A stretch of 64,000 bases of DNA from Bauldia sp. (GTDB lineage: Bacteria; Pseudomonadota; Alphaproteobacteria; Rhizobiales; Kaistiaceae), in assembly GCA_037200845.1 (NCBI GenBank), contig JBBCGQ010000001.1, positions 620,001 to 684,000 on the forward strand, written 5' to 3'. The notes under the pieces were generated by a model. It had not been told where the DNA came from. It ran no database searches and worked only from the letters and a program-made list of their open reading frames with translations. Shown piece by piece: positions 8,957 to 18,770 of this stretch. Made by a program: the position numbers and the translations under genes. Each line of letters begins with the position of its first letter. The stretch's first letter is position 1.

Positions 8957-9763
8957 TTACTTCACCTCGTCCGACCACACCTTGAACCCGGCCAGCGTCG
9001 TCATGCCGAACGAGTTCGAGATCGCGACGTCGGAGGCGTCGCGCCCGGTCGCGATCAGGATGCGGCCGATGCGCGGCTTGTTGTGGCGCGCGTCGAAGGT
9101 GTGCCAGCGCCCGCCGAGATAGGCCTCGAACCAGGCCGAGAAATCCATCGGCGCGGGATCGTAGGGCACGCCGATGTCGCCGAGGTAGCCGGTGACGTAG
9201 CGCGCCGGGATGTTCATGCAGCGGCACAGGGTGACCGCGAGATGCGCGAAGTCGCGGCAGACGCCGCCGCGCTCGACATGCACGTCGGACGCCGACTTCG
9301 TCGGCCGCGCCATCTCGTAGCCGAACTTCACGTGCTCGTGGACGTAGTCGCAGATCGCCGCGACGCGCCCCCACCCCGGCGGCGTGTTGCCGAACAGGCG
9401 CCACGCCGTGTCGCTGAGCTTGTCGGTCTCGCAATAGCGCGAGCCAAGCAGGTAGACGAGCACCTCGGAGGGCAGGTCGGTGATGTCGTGCTGGATCGCG
9501 TCCGGTGTCACCGGATCGGGCAGTCCGCTGTCGTTGATCAGCGCGTCGAGCGTCAGGTGCGTCGTCCCGGCTTCCAGCACGGTGCGGCTGCACAGGTTGC
9601 CGAAGCTGTCGACGTACTCGGTGAGCACCACCGACGGATCGGAGCGGATGACGTCCGGCGTCACCAGATCGCCGGCGCGGGAATGGTGGACGCGGAGCGA
9701 GAGCAGGAACGGCGTGCGCTGGACGCACTGGTAGGCGATGTCGAAGCCGATGCGTATTTGCAT
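8957..9763 (-). CDS. Transglutaminase-like family protein
   Basis: 268 residues. The N-terminal ~85 residues form the beta-rich bacterial transglutaminase N domain (MQIRIGFDIAYQC, VVLTEYVDSFGNLCSR). The transglutaminase/protease-like core follows, with the catalytic Cys in VERGGVCRDFAHLAV (near residue 175), His in GGRWHTFDARHNKPR and the third-position Asp in FDARHN (near 230). Families of this type are predicted cytosolic cysteine peptidases or amide-modifying enzymes; the substrate is unknown. No signal peptide. The start is the ATG at 9763, with MoeB on the opposite strand 95 bp away. Confidence 0.85.
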   Translation of the reverse strand: MQIRIGFDIAYQCVQRTPFLLSLRVHHSRAGDLVTPDVIRSDPSVVLTEYVDSFGNLCSRTVLEAGTTHLTLDALINDSGLPDPVTPDAIQHDITDLPSEVLVYLLGSRYCETDKLSDTAWRLFGNTPPGWGRVAAICDYVHEHVKFGYEMARPTKSASDVHVERGGVCRDFAHLAVTLCRCMNIPARYVTGYLGDIGVPYDPAPMDFSAWFEAYLGGRWHTFDARHNKPRIGRILIATGRDASDVAISNSFGMTTLAGFKVWSDEVK

Positions 9764-9857
9764 GCGTGAACCTTAGCACCACCCTTGTGTTCATGGGCGA
9801 TGCAAGAGCAGCGCCAAGAACCTCGTCAATACCGCGGGTAGTGGTTAGGTTCCACGC

Positions 9858-10631
9858 ATGGAACTCAGCCCGGAAGAAATCCAGCGCTACGCCCGCCATA
9901 TCGTCCTGATGGGCGTCGGCGGGCCGGGGCAGCAGAAGCTGAAAGCGGCGCGCGTGCTGATCGTCGGCGCCGGCGGCCTGGGCAGCCCGGCCATCCAGTA
10001 TCTCGCCGCCGCCGGCGTCGGCACCATCGGCGTCGTCGACGATGACGTCGTGTCGCTGTCGAACCTGCAGCGGCAGGTGATCCACGACACCGGCAGCATC
10101 GGCACGGCCAAGGTCGGGAGCGCCGCCGCGGCGGTCGCCAGGCTTAATCCGCACGTCAAGGTGGAAACGCATCGGACCCGCATCGGCGCGGACAACGCTG
10201 CAGCGCTGATCGCTGCCTACGATGTGATCGCCGACTGCTCGGATAACTTCACCACGCGCTATCTCGTCTCGGATACCTGCTTCCATGCGAAGAAGACGCT
10301 GGTCACGGCTGCGGTCGGCCAGTTCGACGGCTCGCTGACGACGCTGAAGCCGCAGGCGAAGGGCGCCGACGGCGCACCCAACCCGACGTACCGCTGCCTG
10401 TTCCCCGAGGCGCCGCCGGATGGTCTGCTGCCGACGTGCGCCCAGGCCGGCATCCTCGGCGCGCTGGTCGGCGTCGTCGGCGCGCTGCAGGCGCTGGAGG
10501 TCATCAAGGAGATCGTCGGCTACGGCGAGCTGCTGATCGGGCGCCTGCTGCTGATGGACGCGCGCGACATGCGCTTCGAGACCGTCGAGTATCGCTGGAG
10601 CCCGGCGAACCCGCTGAACGGCACGACCTAG
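9858..10631 (+). CDS. moeB: MoeB/ThiF/HesA family adenylyltransferase
   Basis: 257-residue E1-like enzyme that adenylates the C-terminal Gly-Gly of MoaD (molybdopterin synthase) or ThiS. The nucleotide-binding GAGGLGSP lies near residue 38, followed by Asp-rich VVDDDVVSLSNLQRQ, and DCSDNFTTRYLV carries the conserved Asp near 130. The catalytic-type cysteine is in PTCAQAGILG near 198. The paired CxxC zinc ligands of E. coli MoeB are not visible, which is a known variation. No moaD or thi gene is adjacent, so MoeB is the best guess rather than a proof. Confidence 0.85.
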   Translation: MELSPEEIQRYARHIVLMGVGGPGQQKLKAARVLIVGAGGLGSPAIQYLAAAGVGTIGVVDDDVVSLSNLQRQVIHDTGSIGTAKVGSAAAAVARLNPHVKVETHRTRIGADNAAALIAAYDVIADCSDNFTTRYLVSDTCFHAKKTLVTAAVGQFDGSLTTLKPQAKGADGAPNPTYRCLFPEAPPDGLLPTCAQAGILGALVGVVGALQALEVIKEIVGYGELLIGRLLLMDARDMRFETVEYRWSPANPLNGTT

Positions 10632-10720
10632 CGCGGCCGCGTTGACCTTCGCTTAACGCTCCGCGCCGATAGTCAGGCGTTCGGGCATTTTGCGTAAGCG
10701 TTGCGTTCGGGGAACGGGTC

Positions 10721-11305
10721 ATGCGGGGGATGCTGGGCAGGGCAGTGGCGGCTTTCGCCGTCGTGGCGGCCGTCGCCGGCGGGGCGATTTTCATGCTGGA
10801 GGGCGGCCACGCCGCGGCGTCATCGGCCTCCGCGCCGGCCGCAGTCGATGTCCCCGACCCGGCGGTAGCGCTCGGCAAGAGCGGCCTGCCGCTGCCGCGC
10901 TTCGTCAGCCTCAAGGCCGGCCGCGTCAACGTCCGCGTCGGGCCGGGCGAGGACTACAAGGTCGCCTGGGTCTTCACCAAATCCGCACTGCCCGTCGAGA
11001 TTATCCAGGAATTCGACACCTGGCGCCGCATCCGCGATTCGGACGGGCAGATGGGCTGGGTGTTCCACTCGCTGCTCTCCGGCAAGCGTACCGCTGTCGT
11101 GACGCCGTGGGCCAAGGGCGATCCGCTGCCGGTGCGCGCCCGCGCCACTGCCGATGCCGCCGTCACCGCCTATCTCCAGCCGGGCGTCGAAGCCGCCGTC
11201 GATCGTTGCAACGGCGGCTGGTGCAATCTCTCCGGCCAGGGTTTCTCGGGCTGGATCGAGCAGAGCCAGTTGTGGGGCGTGTATCCGGACGAGGTGGTAG
11301 ACTGA
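10721..11305 (+). CDS. Exported SH3-domain protein
   Basis: 194 residues. A signal peptide or anchor is visible at residues 1-30 (RAVAAFAVVAAVAGGAIFML after a short charged start). Two bacterial SH3 repeats follow: residues ~62-125 (RVNVRVGPGEDYKVAWVF ... WRRIRDSDGQMGWVFHSLL) and ~130-190 (DPLPVRARATADAAVTAYL ... GGWCNLSGQGFSGWIEQSQL). It is most like the small periplasmic SH3_4/DUF1058 proteins of Hyphomicrobiales, thought to bind peptidoglycan or other envelope ligands. Convergent with irr; repeat copy 2 separates them. Confidence 0.85.
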   Translation: MRGMLGRAVAAFAVVAAVAGGAIFMLEGGHAAASSASAPAAVDVPDPAVALGKSGLPLPRFVSLKAGRVNVRVGPGEDYKVAWVFTKSALPVEIIQEFDTWRRIRDSDGQMGWVFHSLLSGKRTAVVTPWAKGDPLPVRARATADAAVTAYLQPGVEAAVDRCNGGWCNLSGQGFSGWIEQSQLWGVYPDEVVD

Positions 11306-11320
11306 GCGTCGGGGAGTGGG

Positions 11321-11480
11321 AGAGACACCCCTCCCGAAAACGCCTTCGGCGTTTTGACCCCCCCACAAGGGGAGGGTTCAGCAGGCGGAGTTTGTTGAGG
11401 CGTGCTTTTTTAACGAGGCGAACCCTCTCCTTGCGGGAGGGTCAAACGGCGGAAAGCCGTTTGGGGAGGGGCGTGTCTCC
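11321..11480. repeat. Convergent-gene inverted-repeat element, copy 2
   Basis: Same architecture as the copy at 8785: AGAGACACCCCTCCC start, AAAACGCC-TTC-GGCGTTTT hairpin, CCCCACAAGGGGAGGG dyad, a variable centre, then CCCTCTCCTTGCGGGAGGG and an end in TTTGGGGAGGGGCGTGTCTC. It sits between the convergent SH3 gene and irr. The outer GAGACAC...GTGTCTC ends extend the inverted repeat further than in copy 1. Confidence 0.85.
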
Positions 11481-11496
11481 TCCCCGCTGACGGTGA

Positions 11497-11940
11497 CTAG
11501 CCCTGCCGAATCCGCCGCAGGCGCACGACCACATCGACCCGCGTGATCTCGTATCCCGGCGGCGGTGTCGGCACGTTGCCTACGCCCATCTCGCCTTCCG
11601 GAATGTCGAGCACCTCGTTCGAGTCCTCGACGAAGAAGTGGTGATGGTCGCTGATGTTGGTGTCGAAGTACGTCTTCGACCCGTCGACCGCGACCTCGCG
11701 CAGCAGACCCGCTTCGGTGAACTGGTGCAGCGTGTTGTAGATCGTGGCGAGCGACACCGGCACCTTCTCGACCGTCGCCTCGTCGTGGAGGCTCTCGGCG
11801 CTGATGTGGCGGTTGCCGCGGGCGAAGAGAATCTCGGCGAGCGCGACGCGCTGGCGGGTCGGCCGCAATCCCGACTTGCGAAGCATCGTGCGGATTTCCG
11901 GCCGCGTCACGGCCGGGACATAGATCAAATCGTGGTTCAT
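11497..11940 (-). CDS. irr: Iron response regulator Irr (Fur family)
   Basis: 147-residue Fur-superfamily repressor/activator. In Hyphomicrobiales Irr senses iron through haem status and controls haem synthesis, iron uptake and iron-rich enzymes. A winged-helix N-terminal half (RKSGLRPTRQRVALAEILFA; VSLATIYNTLHQFTEAGLL) and the dimerisation half with the HHHFFVEDSNEVLDI metal/haem region near residue 95 match Irr rather than Fur; the N-terminal Cys-Pro haem motif of Bradyrhizobium Irr is not seen. It is divergent from fabA over 315 bp, an arrangement common in the order. It ends next to repeat copy 2. Confidence 0.88.
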   Translation of the reverse strand: MNHDLIYVPAVTRPEIRTMLRKSGLRPTRQRVALAEILFARGNRHISAESLHDEATVEKVPVSLATIYNTLHQFTEAGLLREVAVDGSKTYFDTNISDHHHFFVEDSNEVLDIPEGEMGVGNVPTPPPGYEITRVDVVVRLRRIRQG

Positions 11941-12255
11941 CGTCGTCTTTCTTAACCGGCGTTCAAGGCGCCGGCGTCTCGTGGCGACCTAAGGTCCAGT
12001 GCAAGTATAGGTTCGCGTTGCCGGCTTAGCAACGAAACCCGCACAGTTCTGCCGCTCGCACCGGCGGAAAGCAACGCACCGCGACGTGCGTATTTTGTCG
12101 CTGCCCGCGTGCACTGCACCGTTGAAAGGGCGGGATTGCGCCGTTTTCGCCTACCGCCCCTTGTGGCGACGGTTCCGGTGCTATGTTAAGAGGGCGCTTC
12201 GGTCGCGCCCCGCCGCGGCGCGGCAGGCGGCAACAATCGGGACAAAAGTCGACGG
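11941..12255. promoter_or_regulatory. Divergent irr-fabA promoter region
   Basis: 315 bp without a plausible gene. It must hold the irr promoter on the minus strand and the fabA promoter on the plus strand. I saw no clear Irr iron-control element and no Fur-like box by eye. The irr-proximal part (11941-12030) is the more AT-rich segment. Confidence 0.55.
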
Positions 12256-12807
12256 ATGACACTGGCCATGCCTGACTTGAACGACACGCGGGCGAACGCC
12301 TTCGACTACGAGGCGCTTCTCTCCTGTGGTCGTGGAGAATTGTTCGGGCCGGGCAACGCCCAACTGCCGATGCCGCCGATGCTGATGTTCGACCGCATCA
12401 CCTCGATCACCGAAGAAGGCGGCGAGCACGGCAAGGGGCAGATCCGCGCCGAGCTCGACGTGAAGCCCGACCTCTGGTTCTTCGCCTGCCACTTCAAGGG
12501 CGATCCGGTCATGCCCGGCTGCCTCGGCCTCGACGCCATGTGGCAGATGCTGGGATTTTTCCTGGGCTGGATCGGCGGCAAGGGCAGGGGCCGCGCGCTG
12601 CAGGCCGGCGAGATCAAGTTTTCCGGCATGGTGCTGCCGGGCGCGAAGCTGGTTGAGTACGGCGTCGACCTGAAGCGCGTGCTCCGCTCCAAGCTGGTGC
12701 TGGGCATCGGCGACGGCTGGCTTAAGGTCGATGGCAACACCATCTACCAGGCGAAGGATCTGAAGGTCGGCCTGTTCCAGGGTGCCGCGGAGCCGTCGGT
12801 CGGCTAG
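12256..12807 (+). CDS. fabA: 3-hydroxydecanoyl-ACP dehydratase/isomerase FabA
   Basis: 183-residue hot-dog-fold enzyme that dehydrates 3-hydroxydecanoyl-ACP and isomerises trans-2- to cis-3-decenoyl-ACP, the branch point of anaerobic unsaturated fatty acid synthesis. Catalytic His79 and Asp93 sit in [20 protein letters not shown], the FabA signature. Length fits the family (~172) with ~10 extra N-terminal residues; an alternative ATG at 12268 would remove four of them. First gene of fabA-fabB-fabI. Confidence 0.96.
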   Translation: MTLAMPDLNDTRANAFDYEALLSCGRGELFGPGNAQLPMPPMLMFDRITSITEEGGEHGKGQIRAELDVKPDLWFFACHFKGDPVMPGCLGLDAMWQMLGFFLGWIGGKGRGRALQAGEIKFSGMVLPGAKLVEYGVDLKRVLRSKLVLGIGDGWLKVDGNTIYQAKDLKVGLFQGAAEPSVG

Positions 12808-12852
12808 TTGCCGCTAAACCCTGAGCCCGACCGGGATGAGGAAGCTTGAGAC

Positions 12853-14076
12853 ATGAAACGCGTCGTCGTCACCGGCATGGGCATCGTTTCCTCGATCGGG
12901 AACTCGACTCAGGAGGTCATGGCTTCGCTGCATGAAGCGAAGCCGGGCATCTCGTTCGCCGAGGATTACGCCAAGCTCGGTTTCCGCTGCCGCGTCCAGG
13001 GCGCGCCCCAACTCGATCCGTCGACCATGGTCGATCGCCGCGCCATGCGCTTCCACGGCGGCGGCACGGCGTGGAACCACGTCGCCATGGATCAGGCGAT
13101 CCAGGACTCCGGGCTCGAGGCCAGCGAGATTTCCAATATCCGTACCGGCCTGATCATGGGCTCGGGCGGCCCCTCGACCCGCACCATCGTCGAGGCCGCC
13201 GACATCACGCGCGAGAAGGGCCCGAAGCGCGTCGGTCCGTTCGCCGTGCCGAAGGCGATGTCGTCGACCGCGTCGGCGACGCTATCGACGTGGTTCAAGA
13301 TCAAGGGCGTCAGCTACTCGATCTCGTCGGCCTGCTCGACCTCGTCGCATTGCATCGGCAACGCCGCCGAGCTCATCCAGATGGGCAAGCAGGACGTCAT
13401 GTTCGCCGGCGGCTGCGAGGAACTCGACTGGTCGCTGTCGGTGCTGTTCGACGCGATGGGCGCGATGTCGTCGCACTTCAACGAGACGCCGGCGAAAGCT
13501 TCGCGTGCCTATGACGTGAGCCGCGACGGCTTCGTCATCGCCGGCGGCGCCGGTGTCGTCGTGCTGGAGGAACTGGAACACGCGAAGGCCCGCGGCGCTC
13601 GCATCTACGGCGAGGTCATCGGCTACGGCGCCACCTCCGACGGCTTCGACATGGTGCTGCCGTCGGGCGAGGGCGCCGAGCGCTGCATGCGCCTGGCGCT
13701 GCAGGGCGTCCACGACAAGATCGACTACATCAACCCGCACGCCACCTCGACGCCGGCCGGGGATCCGCCCGAGATCGACGCCATTCGCCGCGTCTTCGGC
13801 ACCGGCGACAAGTGCCCGCCGATCTCGGCGACCAAGTCGCTGACCGGCCATTCGCTGGGCGCCACCGGCGTGCAGGAGACGATTTACTCGCTGCTGATGA
13901 TGAACAACGGCTTCATCTGCGAGAGCGCCAATATCGACGAGCTCGATCCGGCGTTTGCCGACATGCCGATCGTCCGCAAACGCATCGACAACGTCGAAGT
14001 GAATACCGTGCTGTCGAATTCGTTCGGCTTCGGCGGCACCAACGCCACGCTGGTTCTGCAGCGTTACAACGGGTAG
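12853..14076 (+). CDS. fabB: 3-oxoacyl-ACP synthase I (FabB)
   Basis: 407-residue decarboxylating beta-ketoacyl-ACP synthase that elongates the cis-3-decenoyl-ACP made by FabA. The Cys-His-His active site is visible: Cys161 in [16 protein letters not shown], His in [11 protein letters not shown] near 297, and His in [11 protein letters not shown] near 333. The C-terminal [14 protein letters not shown] is typical. The start [17 protein letters not shown] is unambiguous with GAGGAAGCTTGAG upstream. 45 bp after fabA and 32 bp before fabI. Confidence 0.96.
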   Translation: MKRVVVTGMGIVSSIGNSTQEVMASLHEAKPGISFAEDYAKLGFRCRVQGAPQLDPSTMVDRRAMRFHGGGTAWNHVAMDQAIQDSGLEASEISNIRTGLIMGSGGPSTRTIVEAADITREKGPKRVGPFAVPKAMSSTASATLSTWFKIKGVSYSISSACSTSSHCIGNAAELIQMGKQDVMFAGGCEELDWSLSVLFDAMGAMSSHFNETPAKASRAYDVSRDGFVIAGGAGVVVLEELEHAKARGARIYGEVIGYGATSDGFDMVLPSGEGAERCMRLALQGVHDKIDYINPHATSTPAGDPPEIDAIRRVFGTGDKCPPISATKSLTGHSLGATGVQETIYSLLMMNNGFICESANIDELDPAFADMPIVRKRIDNVEVNTVLSNSFGFGGTNATLVLQRYNG

Positions 14077-14108
14077 CCGGAACTAACTCCGGGGGGAGAC
14101 GCGTTCCA

Positions 14109-14957
14109 ATGTCGACGGGGTTGATGTCCGGCAAGCGCGGCCTCGTCATGGGCGTCGCCAACGATCACTCGATCGCCTGGGGGATCGCCAAGCGCCTCGC
14201 CGCCGAGGGCGCCGAGCTCGCCTTCACCTATCAGACCGAGCAATTGGCCAAGCGCGTCAAGCCGCTGGCGCAGTCGGTCAACTCGGATTTCGTCCTGCCG
14301 TGCGACGTCGGCCTGAAGCCGGACTCGTCCGATCCGCAATCGCTGTCGTCGGTGTTCGCGGCGCTGGCGCGGCGCTGGGACAGTCTCGACTTCGTCGTCC
14401 ACGCCATCGCCTTCTCCGACAAGAACGAGTTGAAGGGGCGCTACGCCGACACGACGCGGGATAACTTCACCCACACGATGCTGATCTCGTGCTTCTCCTT
14501 CACCGAGGTGGCGAAACTCGCCGCGCCGCTGATGACGAAGGGCGGCGGCATGCTGACGCTCACCTATGGCGGCTCAAGCCGCGTCATGCCGAACTACAAC
14601 GTGATGGGCGTCGCCAAGGCCGCACTGGAGGCTTCCGTCCGCTACCTCGCGGCCGACTTCGGCGGCGACAACGTGCGCGTCAACGCGATCTCCGCCGGCC
14701 CGGTTCGGACTTTGGCGGGGTCGGGCGTTTCGGACGCGCGGCTGATGTTCAACTACCAGAAGCGGAACGCGCCGCTCCGCCGGACGGTCACGATCGAGGA
14801 GATCGGCAACACCGCGCTCTATCTGTTGTCCGATATGGGGACCGCGGTGACCGGCGAGATCCACTACGTCGACTCGGGCTACAACATCATGGCGATGCCG
14901 CGGCTGGATGACCTGAAGGCCGCCGAGGTGGAAGACACTGACGAGGCTGCGGAGTAG
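14109..14957 (+). CDS. fabI: Enoyl-ACP reductase (NADH) FabI
   Basis: 282-residue short-chain dehydrogenase-like enzyme catalysing the last reduction of each fatty-acid elongation cycle; target class of triclosan. The start gives SGKRGLVMGVANDHSIAWGI with the FabI-type cofactor loop. The catalytic Tyr and Lys lie in PNYNVMGVAKAALE (Tyr-x6-Lys, near residue 160), followed by VRVNAISAGPVRTLAGSGV. The C-terminal ~20 residues are acidic and extend past the usual end. Convergent with the GNAT gene; repeat copy 3 lies between them. Confidence 0.95.
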   Translation: MSTGLMSGKRGLVMGVANDHSIAWGIAKRLAAEGAELAFTYQTEQLAKRVKPLAQSVNSDFVLPCDVGLKPDSSDPQSLSSVFAALARRWDSLDFVVHAIAFSDKNELKGRYADTTRDNFTHTMLISCFSFTEVAKLAAPLMTKGGGMLTLTYGGSSRVMPNYNVMGVAKAALEASVRYLAADFGGDNVRVNAISAGPVRTLAGSGVSDARLMFNYQKRNAPLRRTVTIEEIGNTALYLLSDMGTAVTGEIHYVDSGYNIMAMPRLDDLKAAEVEDTDEAAE

Positions 14958-14985
14958 CGCGCGAAATTAGCGGGGCTGCGAGTAG

Positions 14986-15139
14986 GAGAGACACCCCTCC
15001 CCAAAACCGCGAAGCGGTTTTGGCCCTCCCGCAAGGGGAGGGCTCAAGCGGAGTTTGTTGAAGCACGACGTTCCAACAAGGATGAACCCTCCCCTTGTGG
15101 GAGGGTCAAAACGCCGAAGGCGTTTTGGGGAGGGGTGTG
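14986..15139. repeat. Convergent-gene inverted-repeat element, copy 3
   Basis: Third copy of the element also seen at 8785 and 11321. The left end is GAGAGACACCCCTCCCCAAAA with AAAACCGC-GAA-GCGGTTTT; the right end is AAAACGCC-GAA-GGCGTTTT followed by GGGGAGGGGTGTG. Compared with copy 1 the two hairpin types are swapped end for end, as if the unit were inverted. It fills the fabI/GNAT convergent gap. Confidence 0.85.
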
Positions 15140-15155
15140 CCGCCACGGGCTCCGC

Positions 15156-15677
15156 TTACGGCAGCGCCGCCACCCGCTTATAGAAAAACACCGTGTCGCA
15201 ATATCCGCCGCCGGGCAGCAGCGCGTAGTCGGGCACCGTGCCGACGCGCACCCAGCCGAGGTCGGTGTAGAGGCGCTCGGCCCCGTCGCTGGCGGTGTCG
15301 AGCACGAGCAGCGGTCGCCCGCGCGCAATGGCCTCGGCTTCCGCCGCGATCATCAACGCCCGCGCCAGTCCCCGCCGGCGCGCCTTGCGATGCACCAGCA
15401 GCTTGCGGATGTCGCCGCGGTGCGGCTGGTTGGGCGGCATGTCGTAGGCGACCTGCACCGTGCCGAGCGGCACGCCGTCGATCTCGGCGACAAGCACGCT
15501 GACCGCGTCGCGTTCCGCGGCGTCGGCGACACTCTCGAAAAATCTGCGCGCATCGTCCTCGGAGAACGGCGCCATGAAACTCACCGACGCGCCGCCGGCG
15601 ACGCAATCGGCGAGGATCGCGCCAAGCGCCGGCGCCAGCCTACGCACTTCGGTTGGCGCCAGTACGCGGACGTTCAT
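15156..15677 (-). CDS. GNAT family N-acetyltransferase
   Basis: 173 residues. The acetyl-CoA-binding motif A is clear: IRKLLVHRKARRRGLARALM (near residue 95-115), preceded by GTVQVAY and followed by LDTASDGAERLYTDLGWVRVG, the typical end of GNAT domains. The substrate is unknown; the closest style is single-domain acetyltransferases that modify small amines or antibiotics. The ATG at 15677 overlaps the stop of the upstream XRE-cupin regulator (ATGA), so the two are translationally coupled and the regulator probably governs this enzyme. Confidence 0.88.
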   Translation of the reverse strand: MNVRVLAPTEVRRLAPALGAILADCVAGGASVSFMAPFSEDDARRFFESVADAAERDAVSVLVAEIDGVPLGTVQVAYDMPPNQPHRGDIRKLLVHRKARRRGLARALMIAAEAEAIARGRPLLVLDTASDGAERLYTDLGWVRVGTVPDYALLPGGGYCDTVFFYKRVAALP

Positions 15678-16264
15678 CGCGCACCTCGCGAAACCACGAC
15701 GAGATACCGCGCCGCCTTCCGCGTCGGGTTGCGGAAGCGGATCGACTGGTCGAGACGCATGTACAGGCAGTCCCCCTTTTCGAGGCGATGGATCGCGCCG
15801 TCGATGGTCATCTCCATCGCGCCTGCGAGGATGACAATGTGCTGGTCGACGCCGGCGAAGCGCGAATCGTCGAACGACACCGATGCGTTCGCCGGAAAAT
15901 CGACTTCGACGATCTCCGCGGCCGAGCCAGTCCCCGCCGGCGACACAACGCGGCGGACGTAGCCGACGCCGGGATCGGTCCACGTCGTCTGCTCCGAGCG
16001 CCGCCGGAGCGGCGACGCGGTTGGCGTTGCCGCGGCGAACAGCGCCGACAGCGTAACGCCCAGCCCGGCGCACACGCGATTGAGCAACTGCGCCGTCGGG
16101 CTCGACTCGCCGCGCTCGATCCGTGACAGCATCGCGCGGCTGACGCCGGAGCGTTCGGCGAGCCCTTCCAGCGTCATTTTCGAGGTCGCACGCAGCGCGT
16201 GGACGCGTTCGCCGATGGCGCGATCGACCTGTTCTCCGGTCTGTTCCATGAAATAAGAATACAA
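15674..16264 (-). CDS. XRE family regulator with C-terminal cupin sensor domain
   Basis: 196 residues. The N-terminal Cro/CI HTH occupies ~15-70 ([20 protein letters not shown], then [21 protein letters not shown]). A cupin_2 beta barrel at ~115-190 ([15 protein letters not shown] ... [20 protein letters not shown]) would bind a small ligand. Regulators of this build control amino-acid or polyamine metabolism and often sit next to the enzyme they regulate, here a GNAT. Divergent from lepA with ~98 bp between them, which must contain both promoters. Confidence 0.9.
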   Translation of the reverse strand: MYSYFMEQTGEQVDRAIGERVHALRATSKMTLEGLAERSGVSRAMLSRIERGESSPTAQLLNRVCAGLGVTLSALFAAATPTASPLRRRSEQTTWTDPGVGYVRRVVSPAGTGSAAEIVEVDFPANASVSFDDSRFAGVDQHIVILAGAMEMTIDGAIHRLEKGDCLYMRLDQSIRFRNPTRKAARYLVVVSRGAR

Positions 16265-16362
16265 TCCATCATATTGGAAATCAACGGCCGGGAGCGTGCG
16301 AAATTCGCGCCTTCCGGCTTCATGCTGCGTCTGCTAAGAGCCGCGCCCAGGAAAGATTTGAG

Positions 16363-18168
<1,806 letters not shown>

Positions 18169-18201
18169 CGCCGTTTGACGGGCACTGCGCGTCGCCGTAA
18201 C

Positions 18202-18441
18202 ATGTTACGAATGCCGACCGAGCCGAAGCGCCCCGTTGCCAAGACAGCCGCCGAGCGCATGCGCGCGCGCCGCAAGCGGCTGCGCGCCAGCGGGCTGCGG
18301 CTAGTGCAGTTCTGGGTGCCGGACATGCGCAATCCGAAGGTGCGGGCGCAGATCCGCCGCGAGGTAGCAGCCCTCAGCAAGCATCCGGAAAATGACGCCA
18401 TCGACGCATGGATCGAGGCGGTCTACGAGATCGGCGATTGA
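18202..18441 (+). CDS. MazE-type antitoxin
   Basis: ~79 residues from ATG 18202 (alternative ATG 18211). Basic N-terminus (AERMRARRKRLRASGLRLVQ), then FWVPDMRNPKVRAQIRREVA and an acidic end NDAIDAWIEAVYEIGD. This matches the MazE-like/DUF3018 antitoxins that pair with PemK/MazF toxins. It would bind and neutralise the downstream toxin and autoregulate the pair. The stop overlaps the toxin's likely TTG start (TTGA), giving tight translational coupling. 33 bp after lepA. Confidence 0.85.
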   Translation: MLRMPTEPKRPVAKTAAERMRARRKRLRASGLRLVQFWVPDMRNPKVRAQIRREVAALSKHPENDAIDAWIEAVYEIGD

Positions 18442-18770
18442 ACCTGAAACGCGGCGATGTGGTGCTGATTGTCGCCACCGGCGAGCTTGGCAAGCCGCGT
18501 CCCGCTGTTGTCGTCCAATCGGATGCGCTCGAGCAGACGACGTCGATCCTCGTTTGCCCCATGTCCTCCGACCTTGAAAAGGCCGAGCATGTGAGGCCGA
18601 TTGTCGAACCGTCGGCTGGCAATGGCGTGCGCCTCCGTTCCCAGATGATGACGGACAAGCTCGTCGCGCTTGGCCGCAAGCGCGTGCGGCGGCTCATCGG
18701 ACGGCTGGAAGCGAAAGATAGCGAGGCGCTGGACCAGGCGCTGCTCTTCGTGCTGGGGCTGGCGCGCTGA
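18438..18770 (+). CDS. PemK/MazF-type mRNA interferase toxin
   Basis: 110 residues from TTG 18438, which overlaps the antitoxin stop; an upstream ATG at 18408 would add 10 residues. The MazF fold is recognisable: LKRGDVVLIVATGELGKPRP with the RPAVVVQSD strand at residues ~20-30, ILVCPMSS near 43, and the LRSQMMTDKLVALGR segment with the conserved Gln and Lys near 70-80. Predicted sequence-specific ribosome-independent endoribonuclease. It ends 1 bp before the convergent diguanylate cyclase gene. Confidence 0.87.
   Translation: MNLKRGDVVLIVATGELGKPRPAVVVQSDALEQTTSILVCPMSSDLEKAEHVRPIVEPSAGNGVRLRSQMMTDKLVALGRKRVRRLIGRLEAKDSEALDQALLFVLGLAR

Noticed and set aside
11941-12255. Irr iron-control element or Fur box
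   Set aside because: Searched by eye between irr and fabA; no convincing palindrome of the expected form.
8785-15139. Insertion sequences as explanation of the palindromic elements
   Set aside because: No transposase frame within or beside any copy, and no obvious target-site duplication.
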